Below are positions 24,791-32,430 of a DNA stretch of 35,358 nt, piece after piece (position 1 is the first letter of the stretch; each line of letters starts with the position of its first letter). Source of the stretch: an uncultured Alistipes sp. (lineage in GTDB: Bacteria; Bacteroidota; Bacteroidia; Bacteroidales; Rikenellaceae); NCBI GenBank assembly GCA_905213895.1, contig CAJMKE010000019.1:1-35358 (forward strand). Reading direction: 5' to 3'. Under the pieces are notes generated by a model. That model was not told where the DNA came from and ran no database searches. It saw only the letters and a list, made by a program, of their open reading frames with translations. The translations under genes and the position numbers were made by a program.

Positions 24791-26002
24791 ATGCAGGAAA
24801 GACACATAAACATCAACGATTTCGACTATCCGCTGCCCGACGAACGCATAGCCAAGTTTCCGCTCGCGCGACGCGACGAATCCAGACTGCTCGTCTACCG
24901 CGGCGGCGATATTGCGGAACGGAGATTCCGCGACCTCGGCGACGTCGTGCCGGAGGGGTCGTTCTTCGTCTTCAACAATACGAAGGTCGTGCGCGCACGT
25001 CTGGTGATGCACAAGGATTCGGGCGCGAGGGTCGAGGTGTTCTGCCTCGAACCGCACGCTCCGGCGGACTACGAACGGGCATTCGCCGTCCGCGGCGGGT
25101 GCGAGTGGAGTTGCATCGTCGGCAATCTGAAAAAGTGGAAGTCGGGCGAGGTCGCGATTCCGTTCGACCACGAGGGGCGCGCCTGCTCGCTGCGAGCCGC
25201 GATAGTCGAGCGGGGGACGCGCGAACATATCGTGCGCTTCGAGTGGGATGCCGACATGACGTTCGGACAGTTGCTCGAATATCTGGGTCGGATTCCGATT
25301 CCGCCGTATCTCAACCGCGAGAGCGAGGAGATAGACAATACGCGCTATCAGACGGTCTATTCCAAGTTCGAAGGGTCGGTCGCAGCCCCCACGGCGGGTC
25401 TGCACTTTACCGACGAACTCATCGCTTCGCTGCGCGAACGGGGCTTCGGCTTCGGCGAGGTTACGCTGCATGTCGGCGCGGGAACGTTTCTGCCCGTCAA
25501 GTCGGAGGATGCGGCACAGCACCCGATGCACACCGAGCATTTCGACGTTACGCTCGATACGCTGCGTGCGCTGCTCGCCGCTTACGGACGGATAGTCGCC
25601 GTGGGAACGACGTCGGTACGGACGTTGGAGTCGCTGCCGGCACTCGCATGGCGCATCCGCTGCGGCAGGGCTTACGACTGCGACGTCGTCGGGCAGTGGG
25701 AGGCTTACGACATTCCGGAGGAGTTTTCCGGCGAGGATGCGTTGCGCGAACTCATAGGCTACATGGAGGCGAACGGGCTGGAACGGCTGAAAGCGGCTAC
25801 ACGGATTATGATTACGCCGCTCGGCTTCCGCTTCCGCATAGTGGAGAATATCGTTACCAACTTCCACCAGCCGAAATCGACGCTGCTGCTGCTCGTGTCG
25901 GCGTTCGTGGGCGGCGACTGGCGGCGGATATACGATTACGCGCTGGCGAACGGCTTCCGCTTCCTTTCCTACGGCGACTCGTCGGTGCTGATGAGGGGGT
26001 AA
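24791..26002 (+). CDS. queA: S-adenosylmethionine:tRNA ribosyltransferase-isomerase
   Basis: QueA transfers and isomerises the ribose of SAM onto 7-aminomethyl-7-deazaguanine in tRNA, making epoxyqueuosine. Signature stretches are DFDYPLPDERIAKFPLARRDESRLLVY, read from residue ~10, and FFVFNNTKVVRARL. The segments APTAGLHFT and LHVGAGTFLPV are also present, as is FHQPKSTLLLLVSAF near the C-terminus. At 403 residues it is longer than E. coli QueA (356), as in many Bacteroidales. Its 3' end meets the right copy of the 90-bp inverted repeat and then a terminator. Confidence 0.96.
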   Translation: MQERHININDFDYPLPDERIAKFPLARRDESRLLVYRGGDIAERRFRDLGDVVPEGSFFVFNNTKVVRARLVMHKDSGARVEVFCLEPHAPADYERAFAVRGGCEWSCIVGNLKKWKSGEVAIPFDHEGRACSLRAAIVERGTREHIVRFEWDADMTFGQLLEYLGRIPIPPYLNRESEEIDNTRYQTVYSKFEGSVAAPTAGLHFTDELIASLRERGFGFGEVTLHVGAGTFLPVKSEDAAQHPMHTEHFDVTLDTLRALLAAYGRIVAVGTTSVRTLESLPALAWRIRCGRAYDCDVVGQWEAYDIPEEFSGEDALRELIGYMEANGLERLKAATRIMITPLGFRFRIVENIVTNFHQPKSTLLLLVSAFVGGDWRRIYDYALANGFRFLSYGDSSVLMRG

Positions 26003-26019
26003 GGCTGACAGAAAAGTCA

Positions 26020-26140
26020 TTAATCCCGCGTTCGCGGGCTTTTCCTCCTTCGCGCCTCGGCAGTCCGAACAAGTTCGACTGCTCTCGGCTTGGCGTCGGT
26101 TAAAGTCTTTAAGGACCTTAGGGACTTTAAGGACTCTCTC
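26020..26140. repeat. Right copy of the 90-bp inverted repeat plus TTAA array
   Basis: Positions 26020-26110 are the reverse complement of 22001-22091, with one mismatch. Four 9-bp units (GTCTTTAAG, GACCTTAGG, GACTTTAAG, GACTCTCTC) extend to about 26138. The pair brackets lysS-tpiA-queA. Confidence 0.9.
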
Positions 26141-26166
26141 TTTCACAGATGGAGGTAACACGAAAG

Positions 26167-26192
26167 GCGGCGTTTTGCGCCGCTTATTTTTT
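26167..26192 (+). terminator. Rho-independent terminator after queA
   Basis: GCGGCG, loop TTTTG, CGCCGC, then TTATTTTTT. This is a standard terminator reading in the queA direction. Confidence 0.75.
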
Positions 26193-26204
26193 GCATTGAA
26201 ATGC

Positions 26205-26238
26205 AAAAAATAAGCGGCTGCTCGTTAGAACAGCCGCT
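26205..26238 (-). terminator. Rho-independent terminator of the sigma-factor operon
   Basis: On the minus strand an 8-bp stem (AGCGGCTG/CAGCCGCT, 10-nt loop) is followed by TATTTTTTG. It faces the queA terminator. Together they create an 18-bp perfect palindrome (26179-26218, loop TGAA). Confidence 0.8.
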
Positions 26239-26258
26239 CCCCACAAATTAACCCTCAA

Positions 26259-26429
26259 TTATGCCTCCTTTGAGAGAATCTCCGCCAGAAACACGTCCAG
26301 ATAGAACAGTTCGGCATCGTCGCAAATTACTTGCGCCATCAAAAGATCTTCATCGGAAACATCTCTTTGACTTTGCTTGTCGATATTTTCCATAGGCGAC
26401 CCTGTTATAAATTTCGTATCCTCAATCAT
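26259..26429 (-). CDS. Small acidic protein downstream of the sigma factor
   Basis: A 56-codon frame starts at ATG 26429 (MIEDTKFITGSPMENIDKQ) and ends with TAA at 26259. The product is acidic with an amphipathic C-terminal half (DEDLLMAQVICDDAELFYLD, then a short helix). A GAGGGG lies about 9 bp before the start, unusual in this window. It begins 32 bp after the sigma-factor stop and ends 21 bp before a terminator, so it is the second gene of a two-gene unit. A later ATG at 26393 would give 44 residues. I recognise no family; an accessory or anti-sigma-like role is speculation. Confidence 0.6.
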   Translation of the reverse strand: MIEDTKFITGSPMENIDKQSQRDVSDEDLLMAQVICDDAELFYLDVFLAEILSKEA

Positions 26430-26461
26430 AACGGAACGCCCCTCGGTTTATTGTGCCGAAA

Positions 26462-27046
26462 TCAGCATAAAACCAAATTCTTTTCCCGTATCATCTTGCG
26501 CAGGTTAATCAACGCGTAACGCATACGCCCCAGTGCGGTGTTTATGCTCACGTCGGTCTGTTCGGCGATTTCCTTGAAACTCAAACCCGAAAAGTAACGC
26601 ATCATCACGACCTCGCGCTGTTCGTCGGGCAACATCTCGACCAGCGAGCGGACATCCGCCTCTATCTGGTCTGCGACCATGCGGTCTTCGACGTTTTTCT
26701 CCGCGAATCGGAGTGTTCCGAGAACGTTGTAGCCTGCGTTCGACTCGTTCACCTGCCTGTTCTGCTTCTGCGCCCGGAAGTGGTCTATCACCTGATTGTG
26801 CGCGATGCGCAGAATCCATGAAAGAAACTTTCCGTTGTCCGTGTACCGACCCTCGTCGATGACGCGGACCGCCTTGATAAAGGTTTCCTGCAAGATGTCG
26901 TCGGCGACATCGTTGTCCTTGACCATCATTCGTATATAATCGCGAACGCGGCGGGTGTGTCGCTCTATAAGTCGGGAAATCGCGCTCCGGTCGCCTTGCA
27001 GATAACTGTTGAGCAAAGCCTGGTCGCTTCTTACCTGTACGTTCAT
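26462..27046 (-). CDS. ECF-type RNA polymerase sigma factor
   Basis: This 194-residue sigma-70 family protein has region 2 (LIERHTRRVRDYIRMMVKDN, DDILQETFIKAV, FLSWILRIAHNQVIDHFR) and region 4 (LPDEQREVVMMRYFSGLSF, KEIAEQTDVSINTALGRMRYAL). It should direct RNA polymerase to a dedicated promoter set. No FecR-type anti-sigma or TonB-dependent receptor follows, unlike many Bacteroidales ECF loci. A small acidic ORF follows instead. Confidence 0.94.
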   Translation of the reverse strand: MNVQVRSDQALLNSYLQGDRSAISRLIERHTRRVRDYIRMMVKDNDVADDILQETFIKAVRVIDEGRYTDNGKFLSWILRIAHNQVIDHFRAQKQNRQVNESNAGYNVLGTLRFAEKNVEDRMVADQIEADVRSLVEMLPDEQREVVMMRYFSGLSFKEIAEQTDVSINTALGRMRYALINLRKMIREKNLVLC

Positions 27047-27362
27047 ACTCTTTTCCTTTCTTTAACGGTTAATAAAGAGTAGAGTTTTTCTTATAGGCAA
27101 TCAGTTTTTTAGTTAATATTCGGGTAAAATCGCCGCGAACGGCAACCTTTACGGGTGCAAGATAAGCACATTTTGTCGAATTTCCAAATCCTTTTGGTTT
27201 TGTTGTCCGTCGCCACGGCTCTCCGTTACCCGCCGTTTACGATGCAATATCCGTGCCGCAGAGTGTTCCGGACGGGGTGGCGGGGGTTGCATAGGACAAA
27301 ACCGGCGTCGGTGAACCGCCTTTTTTCGGGGGCGAAATTACGAGAGGGAAAGGCGAGCAGAA
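27047..27362. other. Gene-free leader/promoter region upstream of the sigma factor
   Basis: I see no coding sequence here. The sigma-factor leader occupies roughly 27047-27150. The remainder lies between the divergently placed sigma promoter and the 3' end of the proS unit. It contains no strong repeat until the TTAA array at 27363. Confidence 0.6.
27158..27188 (-). promoter_or_regulatory. Putative promoter of the sigma-factor operon
   Basis: On the minus strand TTTG (27185-27188) is followed after 20 bp by TATCTTG (27158-27164), one base off the -7 consensus. The leader would be about 100 nt. Confidence 0.45.
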
Positions 27363-27432
27363 AAGTCGTTAAGGTCCTTAAAGTCCTTAACGACCTTAAA
27401 CGACAGCGGGGGCTTTCGAAGCCCCCGCTGTC
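27363..27432. repeat. TTAA array and 14-bp stem-loop after proS
   Basis: Four units (GTCGTTAAG, GTCCTTAAA, GTCCTTAAC, GACCTTAAA) at 27365-27400 adjoin a perfect 14-bp stem with 3-nt loop at 27402-27432 (GACAGCGGGGGCTT, TCG, AAGCCCCCGCTGTC). The hairpin begins 19 bp beyond the proS stop and may end the transcript although no T-tract follows. Confidence 0.85.
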
Positions 27433-27450
27433 ATATCTAACGCCGGTCGG

Positions 27451-28935
27451 TTAGTAACTCCTTGCGAAGAGTACGCGGCGGTGCGACGGCTTGCCCGTGA
27501 AGACGCATACGCCCTCTTCCTCCTCGGCATCGAGCGGAATACAGCGGATGGTCGCCTTCGTCGCCTCCTTGATTGCGACTTCGGTCTCGACCGTGCCGTC
27601 CCAGTGTGCCGAGATGAAACCTCCCTTGTTGTTCAGCACATCGACGAACTCGTCCCACGTATCGACCTTGGTTATCATCGAGTTTCGGTAGTCGAGAGCC
27701 TTTTGGAAGATATTGTGCTGTATCTCGTCCATCAACGCTGCCACGCGGTCGGTCAAGCCCTCCTGCGGAACGGTCTCCTTGGTGAGCGTGTCGCGGCGTG
27801 CGAGTTCGATGGTGCCGTTCTCAATGTCGCGCTGACCGAGAGCCAGACGCACCGGAACGCCTTTGAGTTCGTATTCGGCGAACTTGAAGCCCGCACGGAC
27901 GTTGTCGCGGTCGTCGACCTTGACGCGCAGTCCCTTGGCGCGCAGACCGTCGGCAATCTCGTCGAGTTTGGCGCGTGCGGCTGCGAGTTGCTCGTCGCCC
28001 TTGTAGATAGGCACGAGAACCACCTGAACAGGAGCGAGTTTCGGCGGCAGAACGAGTCCGTTGTTGTCGGAGTGAGCCATGATGAGCGCGCCCATAAGGC
28101 GTGTCGAGACGCCCCACGACGTAGCCCACACGTAGTCGAGTTTGCCCTCGCGGTTGGCGAACTTCACGTCGAACGCCTTGGCGAAATTCTGCCCGAGGAA
28201 GTGCGATGTGCCGCTCTGCAAAGCCTTGCCGTCCTGCATCAGAGCCTCGATGGTGAGGGTGTCCTCCGCGCCGGCGAAACGCTCGTTAGGCGACTTGTGT
28301 CCGACGATTACCGGAAGTGCCATCCACTCCTGCGCGAACTTTTCGTAGACATGCACCATCTTCGTCGCCTCCTCGATGGCCTCCTCGCGGGTGGCGTGCG
28401 CCGTGTGTCCCTCCTGCCAGAGGAATTCGGCGGTGCGCAGGAACAGTCGCGTGCGCATCTCCCAGCGGACGACGTTAGCCCACTGGTTGCAGAGGATAGG
28501 CAGGTCGCGGTAGGAGTTTATCCAGTTCTTGTAGGTGTTCCAGATGATGGTTTCGGAGGTAGGACGCACGATGAGTTCCTCTTCGAGGCGCGCATCGGGG
28601 TCTACGACGATGCCCTTGCCGTTCGGGTCGTTTTTAAGCCGGTAGTGCGTAACCACGGCGCACTCCTTGGCGAAGCCCTCGACGTGGTGAGCCTCCTTGG
28701 AGAAGAACGATTTCGGGATGAAGAGCGGGAAATAGGCGTTCTGATGTCCCGTCTCCTTGAACATCGCGTCAAGCACGTCGTGCATCTTTTCCCAGATAGC
28801 ATAGCCGTAAGGCTTGATTACCATACAGCCTCTGACTGCCGAATTTTCGGCAAGACCCGACTTGACCACCAATTCGTTGTACCACTGCGAATAGTTGTCG
28901 TCGGCTTTGGTTAAGTCTTTGAGTTCTACTGCCAT
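27451..28935 (-). CDS. proS: Prolyl-tRNA synthetase (short, archaeal/eukaryote-like type)
   Basis: ProS charges tRNA-Pro. At 494 residues it is the short type lacking the editing insertion, standard for Bacteroidota. Class II motifs are visible: motif 1 around ENSAVRGCMVIKPYGYAIW, motif 2 NVVRWEMRTRLFLRTAEF, and a TSHFLGQNFAKAF segment. The C-terminus FTGKPSHRRVLFARSY is typical. I chose the ATG at 28935 (MAVELKDL); an upstream frame would add 22 residues through the promoter palindrome. Confidence 0.96.
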   Translation of the reverse strand: MAVELKDLTKADDNYSQWYNELVVKSGLAENSAVRGCMVIKPYGYAIWEKMHDVLDAMFKETGHQNAYFPLFIPKSFFSKEAHHVEGFAKECAVVTHYRLKNDPNGKGIVVDPDARLEEELIVRPTSETIIWNTYKNWINSYRDLPILCNQWANVVRWEMRTRLFLRTAEFLWQEGHTAHATREEAIEEATKMVHVYEKFAQEWMALPVIVGHKSPNERFAGAEDTLTIEALMQDGKALQSGTSHFLGQNFAKAFDVKFANREGKLDYVWATSWGVSTRLMGALIMAHSDNNGLVLPPKLAPVQVVLVPIYKGDEQLAAARAKLDEIADGLRAKGLRVKVDDRDNVRAGFKFAEYELKGVPVRLALGQRDIENGTIELARRDTLTKETVPQEGLTDRVAALMDEIQHNIFQKALDYRNSMITKVDTWDEFVDVLNNKGGFISAHWDGTVETEVAIKEATKATIRCIPLDAEEEEGVCVFTGKPSHRRVLFARSY

Positions 28936-28986
28936 ATATTTCGTTGTTGTTATTGTTCGGTCGTTGTGCGCGGGCGTGCGAAAAAA

Positions 28987-29013
28987 TACCTTTGCACGCA
29001 AGGTGCAAAGGTA
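28987..29013. promoter_or_regulatory. Palindromic promoter region of proS
   Basis: An 11-bp perfect inverted repeat (TACCTTTGCAC, GCAAG, GTGCAAAGGTA) contains TACCTTTG on both strands, so a -7 box reads each way. The minus-strand box (29006-29013) fits proS with a leader of about 65 nt. Confidence 0.6.
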
Positions 29014-29034
29014 AGCAAAATTTCCGGAAAGAAT

Positions 29035-29096
29035 TACTTTAAAGTCCTTAAAGTCTTTAAGGTCTTTAAGGTCAGCCGCCGATTCGAATCGGCGGC
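29035..29096. repeat. TTAA array and perfect palindrome after the FadL-like gene
   Basis: Four units (29038-29073) adjoin a 22-bp perfect palindrome at 29075-29096 (GCCGCCGATTC, GAATCGGCGGC). The palindrome is 9 bp beyond the stop codon of the FadL-like gene, on the terminator side, and is flanked by GGTCA like the hairpin after tpiA. Confidence 0.85.
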
Positions 29097-29105
29097 GGCA
29101 AATCG

Positions 29106-30743
29106 TCAGAAGCGGAAGCCGAGCGTCAGTATCGCCGAATGGCGGTCGAGCGTCGTCCGGTAGACAGGGCTCGAACCCTCCTCGACATCGTTATAATAAT
29201 AGTACGTCATGTAGTCGGTCAACTTGTCGTGGCGGTACTGGTAGGCGAGGTCGAGGAACACGGTCTTGGAGAGCGTGAAGCCGATGCCTGCTCCGACATA
29301 GTCGGTGCGGTAGATTACCGGCGACGAGAATATCGCGGACGAATCTTTCAGTGCCGACGCCCACAGCCCGTAGCCTGCGCGCAATGCGATTTGAGGTATC
29401 ACACGCACCTCCGCGCCGATGCGCAGCGTGTTGGAACCCTTGAAGTTGTCGCGGGCGAAGTTGTCGTAGAGACCCTTGCCGTAAGGCGACTGCTTCACGC
29501 GGATGCCGTTGTACCAGTCGCGCTCGTAATCGACGGAGATTACGGCGAAGGAGCCGAACGTGTAGGATGCGCCGAAGAGCATTCGCGACGGCGAGATGTA
29601 CTCCCAACTGTAACTTCCGTCATCGACGAGCAGTGCGGTACTTTCCGAGAGCGGCGGATTGATGTAGCCCTCGCTGTCGAGTTCGTAGCCGTCGGGGTTC
29701 GAGCCTATCGATTTCACGTCGGATGTCATGCCGCCGCGGTACTTGTAGGTCAGCGAATAGTAGGTCGGCGTGTGGAATGCGAAGCCGAGGCGCAGACCCT
29801 CGATAGGGCGGTAGACGACGCCGATTTTGAAATTGACGCCCGCACCGCTGATTTTCGTGGACTGGTCGTAGTTGAAGTAGTCCATGCGGTAGGCAAGCGA
29901 CGGTTCGCTCGAATATTTGTAGTTCTCGCCGTAGTAGATGTTGCGGCGGACGGATATGCTGTGGATGCCGAGCGACGCGCCTACGTAGACCTTGTTGTTG
30001 ATGTTCATTCCCAGCGAGATGACGTATTCGCCGACGGAACCTTTGCTGGTGACGGTGGAAAACTGTCCGACCTCGGCGTTCGGAGCAATCATGTCGCGCT
30101 CCCACGTTCCCGAAGCGTCGGAGACGAGCCCCGTGAAGTATCCCAGCGATGCTCCCCAGAGCGACGGGTCTACATCGCCCCAGTAGAACTGGTCGCTTTT
30201 GAGGTAGCCCGACGATATGTCGCTGCCGCGCAGTTGGCGGGCGTAGGCGTCGGCGATGGACGACGATTGCCCGTGGGATGCGAGCGAGTAGCGGTAGTTG
30301 AAGTCGGCGAGGCGGTTGTAGCCGAAACCGAGGTTGATTGCGGTGATGCCCTTGGCGCTCTCGCGCAGTTTAAGCACGAAGCCGAGATTGCCGAGCGAAA
30401 AGCGGTTGCGGTTGCCCTTCTCGAACGGTGCGGCGGATGTTTCGCTGCGGCTGAACGACATCATCGGGGTTACGGCGACCTCGTTGTGGCGGTACATGCC
30501 CAGTCCCGCCGGATTTATCGACATCGACGACATGTCGGCTCCGAGCGAGGTGAATGCGCCCGCCATTGCCGCCGAACGCGCCGTGCCGAAGTTGAACTGC
30601 GTTTGCGACAGGTTGAACAGGTCCATAGCCGTTACGGAGTGCGGGTCTATCGCCACGCCGCCCGTGTCGTAGGACGTCCTCTGGGCGGATGCTGCGCCTG
30701 CGCAGAGCAATGCCGCCGATATGCAAAGTAGGATGCGTTTCAT
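29106..30743 (-). CDS. Outer-membrane transport protein, OmpP1/FadL/TodX-like
   Basis: This 545-residue protein has a signal peptide (MKRILLCISAALLCAGAASAQ). Near the N-terminus, FNFGTARSAAMAGAFTSLGAD and SMSINPAGLGMYR match the FadL-family hatch/NPA region. The rest alternates in beta-barrel fashion and ends HSAILTLGFRF with a C-terminal aromatic. FadL proteins pass hydrophobic compounds across the outer membrane; the ligand here is unknown. It follows the Trp/Tyr-rich lipoprotein gene with a 9-bp array between, so cotranscription is likely. Confidence 0.9.
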   Translation of the reverse strand: MKRILLCISAALLCAGAASAQRTSYDTGGVAIDPHSVTAMDLFNLSQTQFNFGTARSAAMAGAFTSLGADMSSMSINPAGLGMYRHNEVAVTPMMSFSRSETSAAPFEKGNRNRFSLGNLGFVLKLRESAKGITAINLGFGYNRLADFNYRYSLASHGQSSSIADAYARQLRGSDISSGYLKSDQFYWGDVDPSLWGASLGYFTGLVSDASGTWERDMIAPNAEVGQFSTVTSKGSVGEYVISLGMNINNKVYVGASLGIHSISVRRNIYYGENYKYSSEPSLAYRMDYFNYDQSTKISGAGVNFKIGVVYRPIEGLRLGFAFHTPTYYSLTYKYRGGMTSDVKSIGSNPDGYELDSEGYINPPLSESTALLVDDGSYSWEYISPSRMLFGASYTFGSFAVISVDYERDWYNGIRVKQSPYGKGLYDNFARDNFKGSNTLRIGAEVRVIPQIALRAGYGLWASALKDSSAIFSSPVIYRTDYVGAGIGFTLSKTVFLDLAYQYRHDKLTDYMTYYYYNDVEEGSSPVYRTTLDRHSAILTLGFRF

Positions 30744-30750
30744 AACTCAA

Positions 30751-30804
30751 TATTATTAAGGTCCTTAAAGTCTTTAAGGTCTTTAAGGTCTTTAAGGTCG
30801 TTTT
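30751..30804. repeat. TTAA-type 9-bp array between the lipoprotein and FadL-like genes
   Basis: Five to six units (GTCCTTAAA, GTCTTTAAG, GTCTTTAAG, GTCTTTAAG, GTCGTTTTT) fill the 64-bp spacer. There is no stem-loop, consistent with a within-operon site. Confidence 0.88.
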
Positions 30805-30807
30805 TTG

Positions 30808-31893
30808 TTAGCGTCTGCGTTGTCCGCCGCCGTGGCTCATGCCCGACGAGTTGCCGCCGCCCGAGTAACCTCCCGAGTAGCCGCTCGAACCGCCGCGGTT
30901 GTAGGACGGCGTGCTGTTCTGACGGAACGAGTTGTTGTCGTTGCGGTCGTTGTAGTTGTTGTAATTGTTGCGGTTGTTCGACTGTCCGCGGTACTGTCCC
31001 GAACTGTTCGTCCCCTGATTGCGCGTCGCTCCGCTGCCGCGGTAGATGCCGCTGCCGGTCGTCGTGCCTCCGCGGCGGACTGTGCCGTTGTTCGGACGGG
31101 ACGACGGATTGCCCGTGTAGGACGGTGCGCGGTACGCAGGTCGGTGGACGACGTTGCCGCCCGGTCTGTGTCCTCCGCCAGGACGATGCCAGCCGTCGCC
31201 GTAATGCGGCGGATAGTGATGGTGCGGCGGACGGTGAGGGTAACCCCAGCCCCAGCCGAAACCGAATCCCCACCACGGGTCGTAGTGCATGCCCCAGTTC
31301 CAGTCGTACCACGAGAAGTGAGGATAGCCCCACCATGCGTAGTTGTATGGCGAAACCCAGCCGTTGTACCAGCCGTAGGATGGGAATGCGACGGATGCGC
31401 CCCATGTGCCGAACATCGAGGTGATGTATTTTGGCTCGACCCATACCTGGTTGCCCGAGACCATCACGTTGTAGAATGCAGGGTCGTATGCCGTGGCGTA
31501 GTGGAACGCGTCGTTGTAGCGCAGCGTGTAGTAACTCGACGGCATGCGGTACGACGGCGACTCGAAGCCGTAGAGACGGCGTGCGTACGCGCTCTCGTAG
31601 GTGTCGGCGAGGACTGCGTCGTAAGGATTTACGGACGCTTCGTAGACGGTGTAGTCGCCCGAAGCGACGGCATTCGCCTTGGCTTCGGCGATTTTCGCCT
31701 CCCATTGAGCCTGACGCGCCTCCGCCTGAGCCTTGGCGAGTTCGGCTTCCGCCTTCTGGCGTTGGGCTATTTCGGTCTTGTTGTGTATGGCGTAGAGGTC
31801 GTCGCTGAATGCCGACGACTTGAATGCCGACGCGCATCCCGTCATCAGGGCTGCCGCCTGCAAGATAACCGCAGTAATCAGAATCCGTTTCAT
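30808..31893 (-). CDS. Lipoprotein with coiled coil and Trp/Tyr/Gly-rich low-complexity tail
   Basis: The signal MKRILITAVILQAAALMTGC has a lipobox. Residues ~40-75 form an Ala/Glu/Lys helix or coiled coil (KAEAELAKAQAEARQAQWEA). Residues ~150-225 are exceptionally rich in Trp, Tyr and Pro (YNYAWWGYPHFSWYDW, GFGFGWGWGYPHRPPHHHY). The last ~120 residues are Asn/Ser/Gly/Arg low complexity ending SHGGGQRRR. I recognise no enzyme domain. Similar proteins occur near FadL-like genes in Bacteroidales to my recollection, unverified here. It probably sits in the outer membrane. Confidence 0.82.
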   Translation of the reverse strand: MKRILITAVILQAAALMTGCASAFKSSAFSDDLYAIHNKTEIAQRQKAEAELAKAQAEARQAQWEAKIAEAKANAVASGDYTVYEASVNPYDAVLADTYESAYARRLYGFESPSYRMPSSYYTLRYNDAFHYATAYDPAFYNVMVSGNQVWVEPKYITSMFGTWGASVAFPSYGWYNGWVSPYNYAWWGYPHFSWYDWNWGMHYDPWWGFGFGWGWGYPHRPPHHHYPPHYGDGWHRPGGGHRPGGNVVHRPAYRAPSYTGNPSSRPNNGTVRRGGTTTGSGIYRGSGATRNQGTNSSGQYRGQSNNRNNYNNYNDRNDNNSFRQNSTPSYNRGGSSGYSGGYSGGGNSSGMSHGGGQRRR

Positions 31894-31965
31894 AGTGAAA
31901 GTGTGTTTAGTTATCCGTTCGTTACACTAACGAAAAATCGTGCCTAAATCGTATAATCCCGTATG

Positions 31966-31973
31966 CAAATGTA
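31966..31973 (-). promoter_or_regulatory. Putative -7 promoter box for the lipoprotein/FadL-like operon
   Basis: The minus strand reads TACATTTG (TAnnTTTG), giving a start near 31959 and a leader of about 66 nt. No good -33 element is visible. Confidence 0.5.
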
Positions 31974-32078
31974 ATAAATAAGTGTGAGATTAGCGAATCG
32001 TAGCCTCCGATACGGCAAAAAAATGCGGCGAATACACTTTTTTTGCCGCCGAAATGTCGGATGATAAAAAATAATTTG

Positions 32079-32086
32079 TACATTTG
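32079..32086 (+). promoter_or_regulatory. Putative -7 promoter box for tRNA-Ser
   Basis: TACATTTG matches TAnnTTTG and ends 15 bp before the mature tRNA 5' end. No -33 box is seen at normal distance. Confidence 0.55.
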
Positions 32087-32101
32087 CACGCTGAAACGAC
32101 C

Positions 32102-32191
32102 GGAGAGATGCCGGAGTGGTCGATCGGGCCGCACTCGAAATGCGGTGTACGGGTAACTGTACCGGGGGTTCGAATCCCTCTCTCTCCGCCA
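32102..32191 (+). tRNA. tRNA-Ser (anticodon CGA)
   Basis: The 90-nt class II tRNA has a 7-bp acceptor stem (GGAGAGA/TCTCTCC), anticodon loop CTCGAAA with anticodon CGA (reads UCG), a long variable arm (TGTAC/GTACC region), the T loop GTTCGAATC, discriminator G and encoded CCA. Base composition changes from GC-rich to AT-rich just after it and an integrase follows, so its 3' end is the likely attachment site. Confidence 0.97.
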
Positions 32192-32213
32192 AAAATCGCA
32201 GCAAAAGCCGGTT

Positions 32214-32253
32214 AAAGACTGTAAATTACACATTTACAGTCTTTTTTATTTTT
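32214..32253 (+). terminator. Rho-independent terminator after tRNA-Ser
   Basis: A perfect 13-bp stem (AAAGACTGTAAAT, loop TACAC, ATTTACAGTCTTT) is followed by TTTATTTTT. It begins 23 bp after the tRNA CCA end. Confidence 0.9.
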
Positions 32254-32303
32254 GGCATATAAGCATAATCAGGCAATATATGTCGTTTTCCGGTGGACTA
32301 TAA

Positions 32304-32336
32304 GGTGGCAAAAACATATGGCTCGAAAATGCCACC
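32304..32336. repeat. Inverted repeat between the tRNA and the integrase
   Basis: GGTGGCA at 32304-32310 and TGCCACC at 32330-32336 are 7-bp inverted repeats, with a related GGTGG at 32292. This is where integrase or excisionase binding sites are expected beside an att core. The role is inferred only from position. Confidence 0.4.
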
Positions 32337-32387
32337 CAGAATGGAGATAATTACCTGAATTGCTGAAATCTGCGTAGCCGTGAATTG

Positions 32388-32424
32388 CACTTGTACAGTT
32401 AGTTTTGTATCATTAAAACAAGTG
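32388..32424 (+). promoter_or_regulatory. Integrase promoter with flanking inverted repeats
   Basis: TAGTTTTG at 32400-32407 fits the -7 consensus. It is flanked by CACTTGT (32388-32394) and ACAAGTG (32418-32424), an inverted pair inside a longer TTRCACTTGT match, as an operator would be. The integrase ATG is at 32431. Confidence 0.5.
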
Positions 32425-32430
32425 TAACAA

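Noticed and set aside
31922..32233. Minus-strand reading frame containing RERDSNPRY
   Set aside because: It is the antisense of tRNA-Ser. This peptide is a familiar false protein over tRNA-Ser genes.
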